A stretch of DNA of 64,000 nucleotides from NCBI GenBank assembly GCA_017500845.1, contig JAFVXY010000013.1:52468-116467 (forward strand). Reading direction: 5' to 3'. Source of the DNA: Clostridia bacterium (GTDB lineage: Bacteria > Bacillota > Clostridia > Christensenellales > Pumilibacteraceae). Shown one piece after another: positions 1 to 7,937 of the stretch. Made by a program: the position numbers and the translations under genes. Numbering within the stretch: the stretch's first letter is position 1; every line of letters begins with the position of its first letter. The notes beneath the pieces were generated by a model. It searched no databases and was not told the DNA's origin. It saw nothing but the letters and a program-made list of their open reading frames with translations.

Positions 1-1433
1 TGAACGATTGCCGCAATTCCTGCTTTGCTTGCGGCGGTAACGCAGTCGTCAAACGGGAAGAATGCGTCCGAGCCAAGCACTGCGCCCTCTACCGAAGTAA
101 GGCTATGCTCAATTGCCTGATTGGTTGCCCAAATGCGGTTGGTTTGACCAACGCCAATACCCAAGGTGCAACCGTCCTTAACTACCACGATAGCGTTGGA
201 CTTGCAGTGCTTAACAACCTTCATCGCGAACTCCATATCGGCAAGCTGTGCCTCGGTGGGCTGAATTTTGGTTACTACCTTAAGCTCGCTACCAAAAACC
301 GTGCGGTCGGATTGCTGAACGAGCAAGCCGCCGTAAACCTTTTTGAACTCGTAGCCGCCCTTGTCCTTAAGCGCAATTTCGGGATGAACGAGAAGGCGCA
401 AATTCTGCTTTTTGCTAAGGATTTCTACAGCCTTTTCGCTGAACGAGGGAGCAATTACGATTTCGAGGAAGGTCTTGGTAAGCTCCTCGGCGGTGCGCTC
501 GTCAACCTCGCCGTTGAGGGCTACGATTCCACCGAACACCGAAACGGGGTCGCTGTCGTGAGCCTTTTTGTAAGCCTCGTAGATGGTGTCAGCCTGAGCA
601 ACGCCACACGGATTGGTGTGCTTGATTGCAACTGCCGCGGGACGGTCGAACTCTTTCAAAAGCGCAAGTGCGCCGTTTGCGTCATTGATATTATTAAACG
701 AAAGCTGTTTGCCGTTAAGCTGCTTTGCTTCAGCAAGCGAATTGCCCACAGGAATTGCCTCGCGGTAGAAAGCCGCGCTTTGGTGCGGATTTTCGCCGTA
801 GCGAAGCTCGTCCACACGCTCGAACGCAAGGGTGAGCTGATCGGGATATTCAATACCGATTTTGTTCCTTAGATAAGAAGCAATCATCGAATCGTACACT
901 GCGGTATGCTGATAAACCTTGTACATAAGGTAGGTGCGCGTTTCGATGCTGACTGCGCCGCTTGCCATCTCGTCAAGAACCTTATTGTAGTCATTAGGAT
1001 CAATAAGTACGACTACGTCCTTATAGTTTTTTGCCGCACTGCGGAGCATGGTCGGTCCGCCGATGTCAATATTCTCCACCGCCTCGGCAAAGCTCTTGCC
1101 TGCCATAACGGTCTGCTTAAAGGGATAAAGGTTGACGATAACCACGTCAATCGTGTCGATATTAAGCTTGTCAAGCTGAGCCATATGCTCGGGGTTGTCC
1201 CTCATTGCAAGCAATCCTGCGTGAACTGCCGGGTGCAAGGTCTTAACTCGTCCGTCAAGACACTCGGGGAAGTCGGTGATTTCGCTGATATTCATAACCG
1301 GCAAGCCTGCCTTTGCGATGGTTGCCATGGTGCCGCCTGTCGAAATAAGCTCGTAGCCCATTTCCACAAGCTTAGAACAAACCTCTACGATACCCGTTTT
1401 GTCCGAAACACTTACAAGCGCTCTCTTTTTCAT
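1..1433 (-). CDS. purH: Bifunctional AICAR transformylase / IMP cyclohydrolase PurH (3' end outside window)
   Basis: Catalyses the last two steps of purine synthesis: formylation of AICAR and ring closure to IMP, in the cytoplasm. The gene reads inward from an ATG at 1433 and has no stop before the left edge, so about 477 codons are visible of the roughly 510-530 usual for the family. The N-terminal cyclohydrolase domain starts MKKRALVSVSDKTG and shows ISTGGT and the KTLHPAVHAGLLA motif. The transformylase domain shows RYGENPHQ and NPCGVA. A GAGGAG ribosome binding site precedes the start. The start overlaps the purN stop as ATGA, which implies translational coupling. It is the last visible gene of the purE-F-M-N-H operon; purD may follow outside the window (inference). 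Confidence 0.97.
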   Translation of the reverse strand, partial: MKKRALVSVSDKTGIVEVCSKLVEMGYELISTGGTMATIAKAGLPVMNISEITDFPECLDGRVKTLHPAVHAGLLAMRDNPEHMAQLDKLNIDTIDVVIVNLYPFKQTVMAGKSFAEAVENIDIGGPTMLRSAAKNYKDVVVLIDPNDYNKVLDEMASGAVSIETRTYLMYKVYQHTAVYDSMIASYLRNKIGIEYPDQLTLAFERVDELRYGENPHQSAAFYREAIPVGNSLAEAKQLNGKQLSFNNINDANGALALLKEFDRPAAVAIKHTNPCGVAQADTIYEAYKKAHDSDPVSVFGGIVALNGEVDERTAEELTKTFLEIVIAPSFSEKAVEILSKKQNLRLLVHPEIALKDKGGYEFKKVYGGLLVQQSDRTVFGSELKVVTKIQPTEAQLADMEFAMKVVKHCKSNAIVVVKDGCTLGIGVGQTNRIWATNQAIEHSLTSVEGAVLGSDAFFPFDDCVTAASKAGIAAIV

Positions 1434-2017
1434 TTTCGCATCTCCTCTATTAACTGTGCCACTACCTTAGGCAGAAGCTCGTGTTCTTTTGCTAATACTT
1501 TTTTCTGTAACGACTGAGGGGTGTCGTCCTCGTCAACCGCCACTCTTGCTTGGGCAATAATCTTGCCCGTGTCCGCGCCGCCGTCCACGTAATGAACGGT
1601 ACAGCCGCTTTCTCTTTCGCCCGAGGCAATAACCGCCTCGTGAACGTGCATACCGTACATTCCAACGCCGCCGAACTTTGGCAAAAGCGCAGGGTGAATA
1701 TTGATAATTCTTCCCTCATACGCCTCCACGATATTGGGCGAAAGAATTGTAAGATATCCTGCAAGCACGACTAAATCAATTTCGTTTTGACGAAGAAGCT
1801 CGATTATTTTGTCGAACATTTCTTCGCCGCTGTTATAATCCTTTTTACGAAAAACGACATAACGTATGCCGTTTTTTTGCGCACGTTCTATTGCGCCGAT
1901 GTCGGGCTTGCTTGCAACAAGCAGCTTTATGTCAGCCCTGATCAGTCCGCTTTGTACGCCGTCAATCACCGACTGAAAATCGGTGCCGCCGCCCGAAGCA
2001 AAAACGGCTATGTTCAT
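1430..2017 (-). CDS. purN: Phosphoribosylglycinamide formyltransferase PurN
   Basis: Transfers a formyl group from 10-formyltetrahydrofolate to GAR, the third step of purine synthesis. The 195 residues match the family length. The N-terminus MNIAVFASGGGTDFQS is the phosphate-binding region. The catalytic stretch INIHPALLP (Asn and His) is present, as is the VHYVDGGADTG segment close to the C-terminus that holds the catalytic Asp. The start overlaps the purM stop (ATGA) and the end overlaps the purH start in the same way, so all three are likely translated in a coupled fashion. Confidence 0.97.
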   Translation of the reverse strand: MNIAVFASGGGTDFQSVIDGVQSGLIRADIKLLVASKPDIGAIERAQKNGIRYVVFRKKDYNSGEEMFDKIIELLRQNEIDLVVLAGYLTILSPNIVEAYEGRIINIHPALLPKFGGVGMYGMHVHEAVIASGERESGCTVHYVDGGADTGKIIAQARVAVDEDDTPQSLQKKVLAKEHELLPKVVAQLIEEMRK

Positions 2018-3030
2018 AAAATAACTCCGTTGCCCTCTACTACCTCGCCAAGACGAATGGGGTCCTCGCCGATAGACTTAAGATGAGCAATTGCCTTTTC
2101 TTCCTCTTCCTTTGCTACGCAGATAACGAGTCCCACGCCCATGTTGAAGGTGTTATACATCTTCTCGTCGCTGATTTCGGCACGATGCTGAAGCACCTTG
2201 AAAAGTCTGGGCAGCTCGTAAGAGCTTCGGTCGATTTTTGCCGCCAAGCCCTCGGGCAAAATTCTGGGAATATTTTCGATAAAGCCGCCGCCCGTGATGT
2301 GCGCCATACCAAGCACGTCGCAGTTTTCGATAAGGCTTAGTGCCTGCTTTACGTAAATGCGAGTGGGAACAAGAATTACGTCTGCGGGAATAGCGCCAAG
2401 CTCCTCGTCGAACTTAAGAAGATTCTCCTTGTTGGGCTCAAAAATTTTGCGAACAAGCGAATAGCCGTTGCTGTGAACGCCCGAGGAGCGAAGACCGATA
2501 AGTCTGTCGCCTGCCTTGATGCGCTCGCCGGTTATAATCTTGTTGCGCTTAGCAATGCCTACCGAGAAGCCTGCCATGTCGTAGTCGTCGCCCTCGTAGA
2601 AGCCGGGCATTTCGGCAGTTTCGCCGCCGATAAGCGCACAGCCAGCCATTTTGCAGCCCTCTGCTACACCCTTAACGATCTCGGCAACCTTGCCGGGAAC
2701 GAGTCTTCCGAGTGCGATATAGTCAAGGAAGATAAGCGGCTTTGCACCCTGACAAACGATGTCGTTTACGCACATTGCCACGCAGTCGATACCCACGGTG
2801 TCGTGCTTGTCAAGCACGAACGCGTACTTAAGCTTGGTGCCCACGCCGTCGGTGCCTGCAACCAAAACGTCCGCATTTTCGCCCTCGCCCAATGCATACA
2901 GTCCGCCAAACGAGCCGATGTCGCCCAAAACGCTGTCGTTGTACGTTTCCTTAACGTGCTTTTTCATGAGTTTCACAGCTTCGTAGCCGCGTTCTACGTC
3001 TACGCCTGCGCTCTTGTAATCAATCGCCAT
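2014..3030 (-). CDS. purM: Phosphoribosylformylglycinamidine cyclo-ligase PurM (AIR synthetase)
   Basis: Closes the imidazole ring of FGAM to give AIR, using ATP. The 338 residues match the family (about 340-350). Recognisable pieces are the N-terminal DYKSAGVDVERG, the G-rich GTDGVGTKLK nucleotide-binding loop, GGETAEMPGFY and SGVHSNGYSLVR. The start has a near-perfect AAGGAGG ribosome binding site and lies 9 nt after purF. It overlaps purN by 4 nt. Confidence 0.97.
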   Translation of the reverse strand: MAIDYKSAGVDVERGYEAVKLMKKHVKETYNDSVLGDIGSFGGLYALGEGENADVLVAGTDGVGTKLKYAFVLDKHDTVGIDCVAMCVNDIVCQGAKPLIFLDYIALGRLVPGKVAEIVKGVAEGCKMAGCALIGGETAEMPGFYEGDDYDMAGFSVGIAKRNKIITGERIKAGDRLIGLRSSGVHSNGYSLVRKIFEPNKENLLKFDEELGAIPADVILVPTRIYVKQALSLIENCDVLGMAHITGGGFIENIPRILPEGLAAKIDRSSYELPRLFKVLQHRAEISDEKMYNTFNMGVGLVICVAKEEEEKAIAHLKSIGEDPIRLGEVVEGNGVIL

Positions 3031-3039
3031 AAATCCTCC

Positions 3040-4464
3040 TTATATATCTAAAACGAATTTTCCACAGTTGAAGTTTTCCATATCAACAGGATACTTGCCG
3101 TCGAAGCAAGCGGCGCAGTACTCGCACTTTTTGCCGCCCGCCGCCTTGATAAGATAGTCAAGCGGCAAATAGTGAAGGCTGTCCGCACCGATAATCTTGC
3201 AAATTTCCTCCTCGGTCTTGTCCCAGCCGATAAGCTTTTCCTTAGAGTCGATGTCTACGCCAAAGTAGCACGGAAATTTAACCACCGGCGAAGCAATAAG
3301 CATATGTACCTCTTTTGCTCCGCAGTCGCGAAGAAGCTTGATGATCTTCATCGAGGTCGTGCCGCGAACGATGGAGTCGTCCACAAGGATAAGTCTTTTG
3401 CCATTGATGTTGTTCTTTATTGCGTTAAGCTTTACTCTTACGCCCTTTTCGCGAAGCGCTTGGTTGGGCTGAATAAAGGTTCTACCAATGTATCTGTTTT
3501 TGCTGAGAGCGTCCACAAGCGGAAGTCCGGCGGTTTCCGCATAGCCGCGAGCCGCAACCACTGCCGAGTCAGGCACGCCTGCAACCACATCTGCGTCGAT
3601 CTTGAACAGCTCCGCAAGGTGCTTGCCGCACTCATAACGCATATCGTATACGTATTTTCCGTCCATTTCGGAGTCGCTACGAGCGAGGTATACGTACTCG
3701 AATACGCAGAGGTTCTTTTTTACGCCCGACAAGAACGTACTGCTCATATTGTTGTTTTCGTCAACCACTACGATTTCGCCCGGCTGAACGTCGCGAACAA
3801 ATTCCGCATTGAGGGTATCGAGCGCACACGTTTCGCTTGCAAAGATTATGTCGTCGCCCTTCTTGCCGATAACAAGCGGCTTAAGACCGTAACGGTCGCG
3901 AACCGCAACCATCTTTCCGTCCGCTATTACCACGAAGGAGAATGCTCCCTCAAGCTCGGCACTTGCCTTTTCGACGCCTTCAAGCAATCCGCCCTCGCTG
4001 TAAAGGTTGATAAGCGAAGCGATAACCTCACAGTCAATCGAGCTTTGGAAAACGTGACCCTTTTTGATAAGCGTGCTTTTTAGGCTGTCACAGTTGATAA
4101 TGTTGCCGTTGTGAGCAATCGCCATACGGCCGAATCTGCCGTAGAAGATGATGGGCTGAGCGTTGACTACGTTGTTGGAGTCGGAAGTAGAATATCTTAC
4201 GTGACCGATAGCGCAGTCGCCGATGGGAAATTCCTTAAGGTTTTCCTCGTCAAAAACGTCATTGACAAGTCCCATCTTTTTGTAGTAGTAAACCTTGCGG
4301 GGTTCGTATGTAACTGCAATACCCGCGCTTTGCTGTCCGCGGTGCTGAAGCGCAAAAAGTCCAAAGTAGATATCGTACGCGAGCGCCTTTTTCTCGAGGC
4401 TTTTTATGCCGATGATTCCGCATTCCTCGTTAAGTTCCCTTTGGGGAACAATAATGCTGTTCAT
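3040..4464 (-). CDS. purF: Amidophosphoribosyltransferase PurF, Fe-S cluster type
   Basis: First committed enzyme of purine synthesis: makes phosphoribosylamine from PRPP and glutamine. The 474 residues carry an N-terminal propeptide of 14 residues ending before Cys15 (sequence EECGIIGI), which would become the nucleophilic N-terminal Cys of the glutaminase domain after processing. The C-terminal half has the PRPP-binding motif LILVDDSIVRGTT. Near the end the cysteines of KKCEYCAAC and FNCGKF fit the 4Fe-4S cluster of the Bacillus-type, oxygen-sensitive enzyme (established for B. subtilis PurF). A CGGAGG ribosome binding site precedes the start. It sits 31 nt after purE. Confidence 0.97.
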   Translation of the reverse strand: MNSIIVPQRELNEECGIIGIKSLEKKALAYDIYFGLFALQHRGQQSAGIAVTYEPRKVYYYKKMGLVNDVFDEENLKEFPIGDCAIGHVRYSTSDSNNVVNAQPIIFYGRFGRMAIAHNGNIINCDSLKSTLIKKGHVFQSSIDCEVIASLINLYSEGGLLEGVEKASAELEGAFSFVVIADGKMVAVRDRYGLKPLVIGKKGDDIIFASETCALDTLNAEFVRDVQPGEIVVVDENNNMSSTFLSGVKKNLCVFEYVYLARSDSEMDGKYVYDMRYECGKHLAELFKIDADVVAGVPDSAVVAARGYAETAGLPLVDALSKNRYIGRTFIQPNQALREKGVRVKLNAIKNNINGKRLILVDDSIVRGTTSMKIIKLLRDCGAKEVHMLIASPVVKFPCYFGVDIDSKEKLIGWDKTEEEICKIIGADSLHYLPLDYLIKAAGGKKCEYCAACFDGKYPVDMENFNCGKFVLDI

Positions 4465-4495
4465 TCTTATTTCCTCCGTCGCTAAAAAAAATCTA

Positions 4496-4978
4496 TTAAA
4501 TTTCGAGTCCCTCGTTGCTGTCGATTACGGTCTGACGCATCTTTTGCTTGTACTCAATAAGCTTGTCCATAAGCATTTTGTCGCCAAGCGAAAGCATTTG
4601 CAAAGCAAGCAAGCCTGCGTTTTGTCCGCCGTTTACCGCCACCGTTGCAACAGGCACGCCGTTTGGCATCATAACAGTGGAAAGCAAGCTGTCCATTCCG
4701 TCCATAAACGAGCTTTTTACGGGCAAGCCGATAACGGGAAGCGGAGTAGAAGCCGCAATAAAGCCTGCAAGATGAGCAGCCTTGCCCGCAACGGCAATAA
4801 TAACCCTTACGCCGCGTTCAAGTGCCGAAGATGCAAGTGCGGAAACCTCGCTTGGTGTACGGTGCGCGCTAAGCACCTTAACCTCTACGTCAACGCCGAA
4901 TTCCTTAAGCACTGTCGCCGCAGGACGGGCAACGTCTAAGTCGCTTTTGCTTCCCATAATAATTTCTACGGTTGCCAT
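4496..4978 (-). CDS. purE: N5-carboxyaminoimidazole ribonucleotide mutase PurE (class I)
   Basis: Converts N5-CAIR to CAIR in purine synthesis. The 160 residues are typical. Diagnostic motifs are IIMGSKSDL near the N-terminus, SAHRTPSEV and the AGKAAHLAGFIAA segment. It is the first gene of the operon; a GAGGTGA ribosome binding site lies just upstream and a clear promoter lies at 5009-5037. No purK, purC or purL is visible, so the N5-CAIR supplier must be encoded elsewhere. Confidence 0.97.
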   Translation of the reverse strand: MATVEIIMGSKSDLDVARPAATVLKEFGVDVEVKVLSAHRTPSEVSALASSALERGVRVIIAVAGKAAHLAGFIAASTPLPVIGLPVKSSFMDGMDSLLSTVMMPNGVPVATVAVNGGQNAGLLALQMLSLGDKMLMDKLIEYKQKMRQTVIDSNEGLEI

Positions 4979-5008
4979 AAAAATTCACCTCAAACAAAAA
5001 TATATTGT

Positions 5009-5037
5009 AGTATATCAAAAATGCGAAAAAAATGCAA
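5009..5037 (-). promoter_or_regulatory. Promoter of the purine operon
   Basis: On the minus strand, -35 TTGCAT (5032-5037) and -10 TATACT (5009-5014) are separated by 17 nt, leaving a leader of about 25 nt before purE. The leader is too short to hold a purine riboswitch and shows no conserved G-riboswitch core. No operator was recognised. Confidence 0.7.
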
Positions 5038-5192
5038 GCATTTTTATTGTCATATCATACCTCAAGCATATTTTTTTGCCGCCAAAAGCCAAGCAAAACC
5101 AAATATTGCCAAGCATATTTTGCGCCCCACCTTAATCAAAATACCCTCGCCATTGCATAAAGCCTCGGTTATAATTAGCCTGTGCTTGGGCA

Positions 5193-5198
5193 TATACT
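5193..5198 (+). promoter_or_regulatory. Probable -10 element of a leaderless uppP promoter
   Basis: TATACT ends exactly 6 nt before the uppP ATG, so transcription would start at or within a base of the A of the start codon. The -35 region 17-18 nt upstream is poor (TTATAA/TATAAT around 5169-5175). No Shine-Dalgarno sequence lies between the -10 box and the ATG. Confidence 0.45.
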
Positions 5199-5204
5199 TA
5201 CCGT

Positions 5205-5954
5205 ATGAGCGTTTGGCAAGCAATAATCGTAGGAATAATTCAGGGGCTAACCGAGTTTTTGCCGGTATCGAGCAGTGGTCATATACTTATTGCCGAGAGG
5301 CTGCTCGGCGTGCAAAGCGACCTTAGCTTTACTCTTATGCTGCACGTTGCCACCCTGCTTGCGGTATGCATTGTAATGCGAAAGGACCTGATTATGCTTA
5401 TACGCACTCCAAAAAGGTGGGGGCACGTTATTGTCGCATCGCTGTTTTCGCTTGGAGTAATTTTTGCGTTGAACCCCATTTTGGACGTTGCCTTGGACGG
5501 AGTTTTACTTCCGTTTGCCTTTTTGCTTACTGCCGCTCTACTGCTTGCAAGCGGGTTTCGTAAGCCCTTCAAAACAGAAATTTCCTGCTTTGATGCGGCA
5601 ATTATCGGCGCCATGCAGGGGCTTGCCGTAATACCCGGGCTGTCAAGAAGCGGCTCTACCGTATCCACCTCGCTGTTGCTTGGCAACGAGCGTGAAAAGT
5701 CGGTGTCCTTTAGCTTTTTGCTTTCTATCCCTATAATTATTGGCTCGGCGCTTCTTGATATAATTACTACGGGACTTGGTAGCACGCCCCTTTTGCCGCT
5801 GATATTTGGCTTTATCGCCGCACTAATAAGCGGTTACTTTGCCATAAAGGTAATGTTTAAGCTAACCTCGGCGGCGTATGACGGCTTTGCGATATACCTT
5901 ATTGCCCTATCTGTTTTGATGTTTATCAACGACTATGCCTTGCATCTTTTTTAG
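5205..5954 (+). CDS. uppP: Undecaprenyl-diphosphatase UppP (BacA family)
   Basis: Membrane enzyme that dephosphorylates undecaprenyl pyrophosphate so the lipid carrier can be reused for cell-wall synthesis; the family can confer bacitracin resistance. The 249 residues are slightly shorter than the usual 260-275. Both active-site motifs are intact: GLTEFLPVSSSGH (residues 14-26, catalytic Glu17) and PGLSRSGST (residues 144-152). The rest is hydrophobic with about seven to eight membrane segments. The N-terminus fits the family start, so the lack of any ribosome binding site upstream is notable. TspO follows after 53 nt on the same strand. Confidence 0.95.
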   Translation: MSVWQAIIVGIIQGLTEFLPVSSSGHILIAERLLGVQSDLSFTLMLHVATLLAVCIVMRKDLIMLIRTPKRWGHVIVASLFSLGVIFALNPILDVALDGVLLPFAFLLTAALLLASGFRKPFKTEISCFDAAIIGAMQGLAVIPGLSRSGSTVSTSLLLGNEREKSVSFSFLLSIPIIIGSALLDIITTGLGSTPLLPLIFGFIAALISGYFAIKVMFKLTSAAYDGFAIYLIALSVLMFINDYALHLF

Positions 5955-6007
5955 CGTGTGACACAAAATGCACGTATAGTGCGCCGTTTTTCGTACATAC
6001 TAAGGGT

Positions 6008-6511
6008 ATGCAAAACGAAATGACAAAAACCAAATCAAACAAATTTTGGACATTTATCGGCTGTGTGCTGTTCACCTTAGGCGTGGGAACGCTTAGCGGC
6101 TTCCTTAGTGGAGCTATGCGTGGTTATGTGGGAATAAATACGCCCGACTTCGCCCCGCCCGACTGGATTTTTAGCGTGGTGTGGACGGTGCTTTACGTAA
6201 TGATAGGCTGGTCGCTTTATCTTGCGATCACCTACCGTCCCATCGACCGCACGGGTGAGCATATAAAAAACGCATTTATTGTACTGTGGTTTGTTCAGCT
6301 GGCGCTAAACGTGCTTTGGCCGTTCATCTTCTTTAACGTTGATTACACCATAGCTTTTGTAATAGACGCCCTGCTCGTGGCGGCGGTAACCTCGCTTGTC
6401 ACCTTGGGATTTTTTATGCGCCCCCTAAGCTCGGTTATGCTTCTTCCCTACTGGGGTTGGCTTATCTTTGCGGCAGTAGAAAACTTGATGATTATAGTCC
6501 TCAACGCCTAA
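6008..6511 (+). CDS. tspO: TspO/MBR family tryptophan-rich membrane protein
   Basis: Small integral membrane protein of the TspO/translocator family, which binds porphyrins or other hydrophobic ligands in bacteria; the exact role here is unknown. The 167 residues form five membrane segments after a short basic N-terminus. Family marks are the PDFAPPDWIFSVVWTVLYVMIG segment split over residues 44-65, the Asn-Trp-Pro type run LNVLWPFIFF, and a C-terminal PYWGW. The ATG at 6008 has no useful ribosome binding site, and a CATACT box ends 6 nt before it; an alternative ATG at 6020 is also possible. Confidence 0.9.
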   Translation: MQNEMTKTKSNKFWTFIGCVLFTLGVGTLSGFLSGAMRGYVGINTPDFAPPDWIFSVVWTVLYVMIGWSLYLAITYRPIDRTGEHIKNAFIVLWFVQLALNVLWPFIFFNVDYTIAFVIDALLVAAVTSLVTLGFFMRPLSSVMLLPYWGWLIFAAVENLMIIVLNA

Positions 6512-6514
6512 CAG

Positions 6515-6603
6515 ACAAAGCCTGTTTTTGGGCGCAATTAGGTTTATTACGCTAAACAAGCCTTACTTGCGCTGTAACAAGCAAAGCTTGGCTTTGGGCG
6601 CAG
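6515..6603 (+). repeat. Dispersed intergenic repeat, copy 1
   Basis: Two short units of the form caa(g)c-aaagc-ttg followed by tttgggcgca flank a spacer containing cgctaaacaagcc and tgcgctgtaa. The same arrangement and spacer recur at 11624-11738, inverted at 60677-60757 and truncated at 63204-63270. It lies between tspO and the acyl carrier protein terminator. No coding potential was seen. Confidence 0.75.
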
Positions 6604-6637
6604 GCAAAGCCTGATATTATCACACACCTTATAACAC

Positions 6638-6672
6638 AAAAACGGCGGGTACGTACCCACCGTTTTTTGTTT
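6638..6672. terminator. Bidirectional terminator between tspO and acpP
   Basis: Hairpin with arms AAAACGG-C-GGGTAC and GTACCC-A-CCGTTTT, one mismatch, flanked by A-rich and T-rich runs on the two sides. It can end minus-strand acpP transcription and plus-strand transcription from tspO. Confidence 0.75.
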
Positions 6673-6679
6673 TTATTTT

Positions 6680-6892
6680 TTATTTGCTAAGAATATCAAC
6701 AATCTCTTTTACTGCGTTTACCTGAATATCATCGGGGAACTGCATATCGAATTCGTCCTCGAGGCGCATCAAAAGCTCTACCTTGTCAAGGGAGTCAAAG
6801 CCAAGCTCATCAAAGGTGGTTTCGGGCTTAAGCTCGATTTGCTCACCTCTATAATCGCAAACAATTTCCTGTAATTTTTTGAGTATATCCAT
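6680..6892 (-). CDS. acpP: Acyl carrier protein
   Basis: Carries acyl intermediates on a phosphopantetheine arm. The 70 residues are predicted to form a four-helix acidic ACP. The attachment site is Ser34 in GFDSLD, followed by KVELLMRLEDEFD of helix II. It is preceded by AAAGGAG 9 nt before the ATG and a near-consensus promoter. It is alone, not beside fab genes, so it may be the fatty-acid ACP or a specialised one; context does not decide. Confidence 0.93.
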   Translation of the reverse strand: MDILKKLQEIVCDYRGEQIELKPETTFDELGFDSLDKVELLMRLEDEFDMQFPDDIQVNAVKEIVDILSK

Positions 6893-6943
6893 TTTTGTAT
6901 TCTCCTTTTACGCCGCGAATGAAATATCTTGCGGCTGAATGTG

Positions 6944-6958
6944 GGTGTATTATACACC
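6944..6958. promoter_or_regulatory. Palindrome covering the acpP -10 box
   Basis: GGTGTAT-T-ATACACC is a perfect 7-1-7 inverted repeat whose centre is the -10 hexamer of the acpP promoter. It could be an operator; it does not match the FapR site I know. No regulator is encoded next to it. Confidence 0.45.
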
Positions 6959-6977
6959 TAAAATATATTTTTGTCAA
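6949..6977 (-). promoter_or_regulatory. acpP promoter
   Basis: Minus-strand -35 TTGACA (6972-6977) and -10 TATAAT (6949-6954), 17 nt apart: a full sigma-A consensus. Confidence 0.85.
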
Positions 6978-7035
6978 GTATATAACGTGCCTTAATTTTG
7001 GGCCGTATCATAACCAATACGGCAAGGCACAGCAC

Positions 7036-7064
7036 TTGACAAAGCCGAGTCTTTTGTTTATACT
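7036..7064 (+). promoter_or_regulatory. nrdG promoter, predicted leaderless
   Basis: -35 TTGACA (7036-7041), 17 nt spacer, -10 TATACT (7059-7064). The nrdG ATG starts 6 nt after the -10 box, so the expected +1 is the A or T of the start codon. No NrdR box is visible here. Confidence 0.75.
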
Positions 7065-7070
7065 ACTGTT

Positions 7071-7763
7071 ATGGAAATTTTTGGCATAGAAAAGCTTTCG
7101 CTTGTGGATTATGACGGATACGTTGCGGCAACGCTGTTTACCGCTTCCTGCAATTATAGGTGCGGCTTTTGTCACAATTCGCCGCTTGTTTTGGGTTCAA
7201 AAAGCCTTACCCCTATCCCCACGGACGAGATTTTTGAATATCTGACTAAGCGCAAGGGTATTTTGGACGGAGTATGTATATCGGGTGGCGAGCCTACCCT
7301 GCACGACGATTTGCCCAAGCTGTGTCAAAAAATCAAAGCACTTGGGTATCGTATAAAGCTGGACACCAACGGAACCAACCCCACCATGCTACGTATGCTT
7401 ATAGACAACAAGCTTATAGATTACGTTGCTATGGACATAAAAAACAGCCTGCCCTCTTACGGCAAAACGGTCGGCATAGACTACTACGACACGGCAAACG
7501 TACAGCGAAGCGCTCGCCTTTTGATGTCCGACGTAATAAGCTATGAATTCCGCACCACCCTTATAAAAGAATATCACACCAAGCAGGATATGACGCTTAT
7601 AGGCGAATGGATAGCCGGTGCGGAAAAATACGCCCTGCAACGGTTTAAGGACACGGGCAGCTGTCTTTCTTCGGGATTAAGCGAGGTCGACCCCACCACC
7701 GCAAGGCAATATCTTGACCTTATCCGTGAGTATGTGCCAAACACAATTCTAAGGGGATACTAA
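7071..7763 (+). CDS. nrdG: Anaerobic ribonucleotide reductase activating protein (radical SAM)
   Basis: Activase that generates the glycyl radical on NrdD using S-adenosylmethionine and a 4Fe-4S cluster. The 230 residues start MEIFGIEKLSLVDYDGYVA, as in the NrdG2-type family, and contain the radical SAM motif CNYRCGFC (Cys27, Cys31, Cys34). The SAM-binding glycine-rich stretch CISGGEPT follows. Its partner nrdD lies about 5 kb away on the opposite strand rather than in an operon with it. The start is firm by family comparison, yet there is no ribosome binding site. Confidence 0.93.
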   Translation: MEIFGIEKLSLVDYDGYVAATLFTASCNYRCGFCHNSPLVLGSKSLTPIPTDEIFEYLTKRKGILDGVCISGGEPTLHDDLPKLCQKIKALGYRIKLDTNGTNPTMLRMLIDNKLIDYVAMDIKNSLPSYGKTVGIDYYDTANVQRSARLLMSDVISYEFRTTLIKEYHTKQDMTLIGEWIAGAEKYALQRFKDTGSCLSSGLSEVDPTTARQYLDLIREYVPNTILRGY

Positions 7764-7771
7764 CCAAATAA

Positions 7772-7800
7772 TGGCGCGACTATCATCTAATAATCGCGCC
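7772..7800. repeat. Short inverted repeat after nrdG
   Basis: GGCGCGA and TCGCGCC separated by 14-15 nt. No T-run follows on either strand, so it is a poor terminator. Similar GGCGCG/CGCGCC words occur on the other side of the DUF4143 gene near 9284-9310, so they may mark the borders of that inserted gene (inference). Confidence 0.4.
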
Positions 7801-7937
7801 ACGATGTGTTTTAGATAAACACTATTAGCATTTTGGTTTTTGAATTTTTATAAGAATGTTTTCTCTTTTTTATTTTTGGCTTAGTCACAACCTGCTGGTG
7901 ATATTAAAATCAACCGTCTTTTGCGACAACCTTGTTT

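Noticed and set aside
4979-5037. Possible purine riboswitch before purE
   Set aside because: The predicted leader is only about 25-30 nt and has no three-way-junction core sequences.
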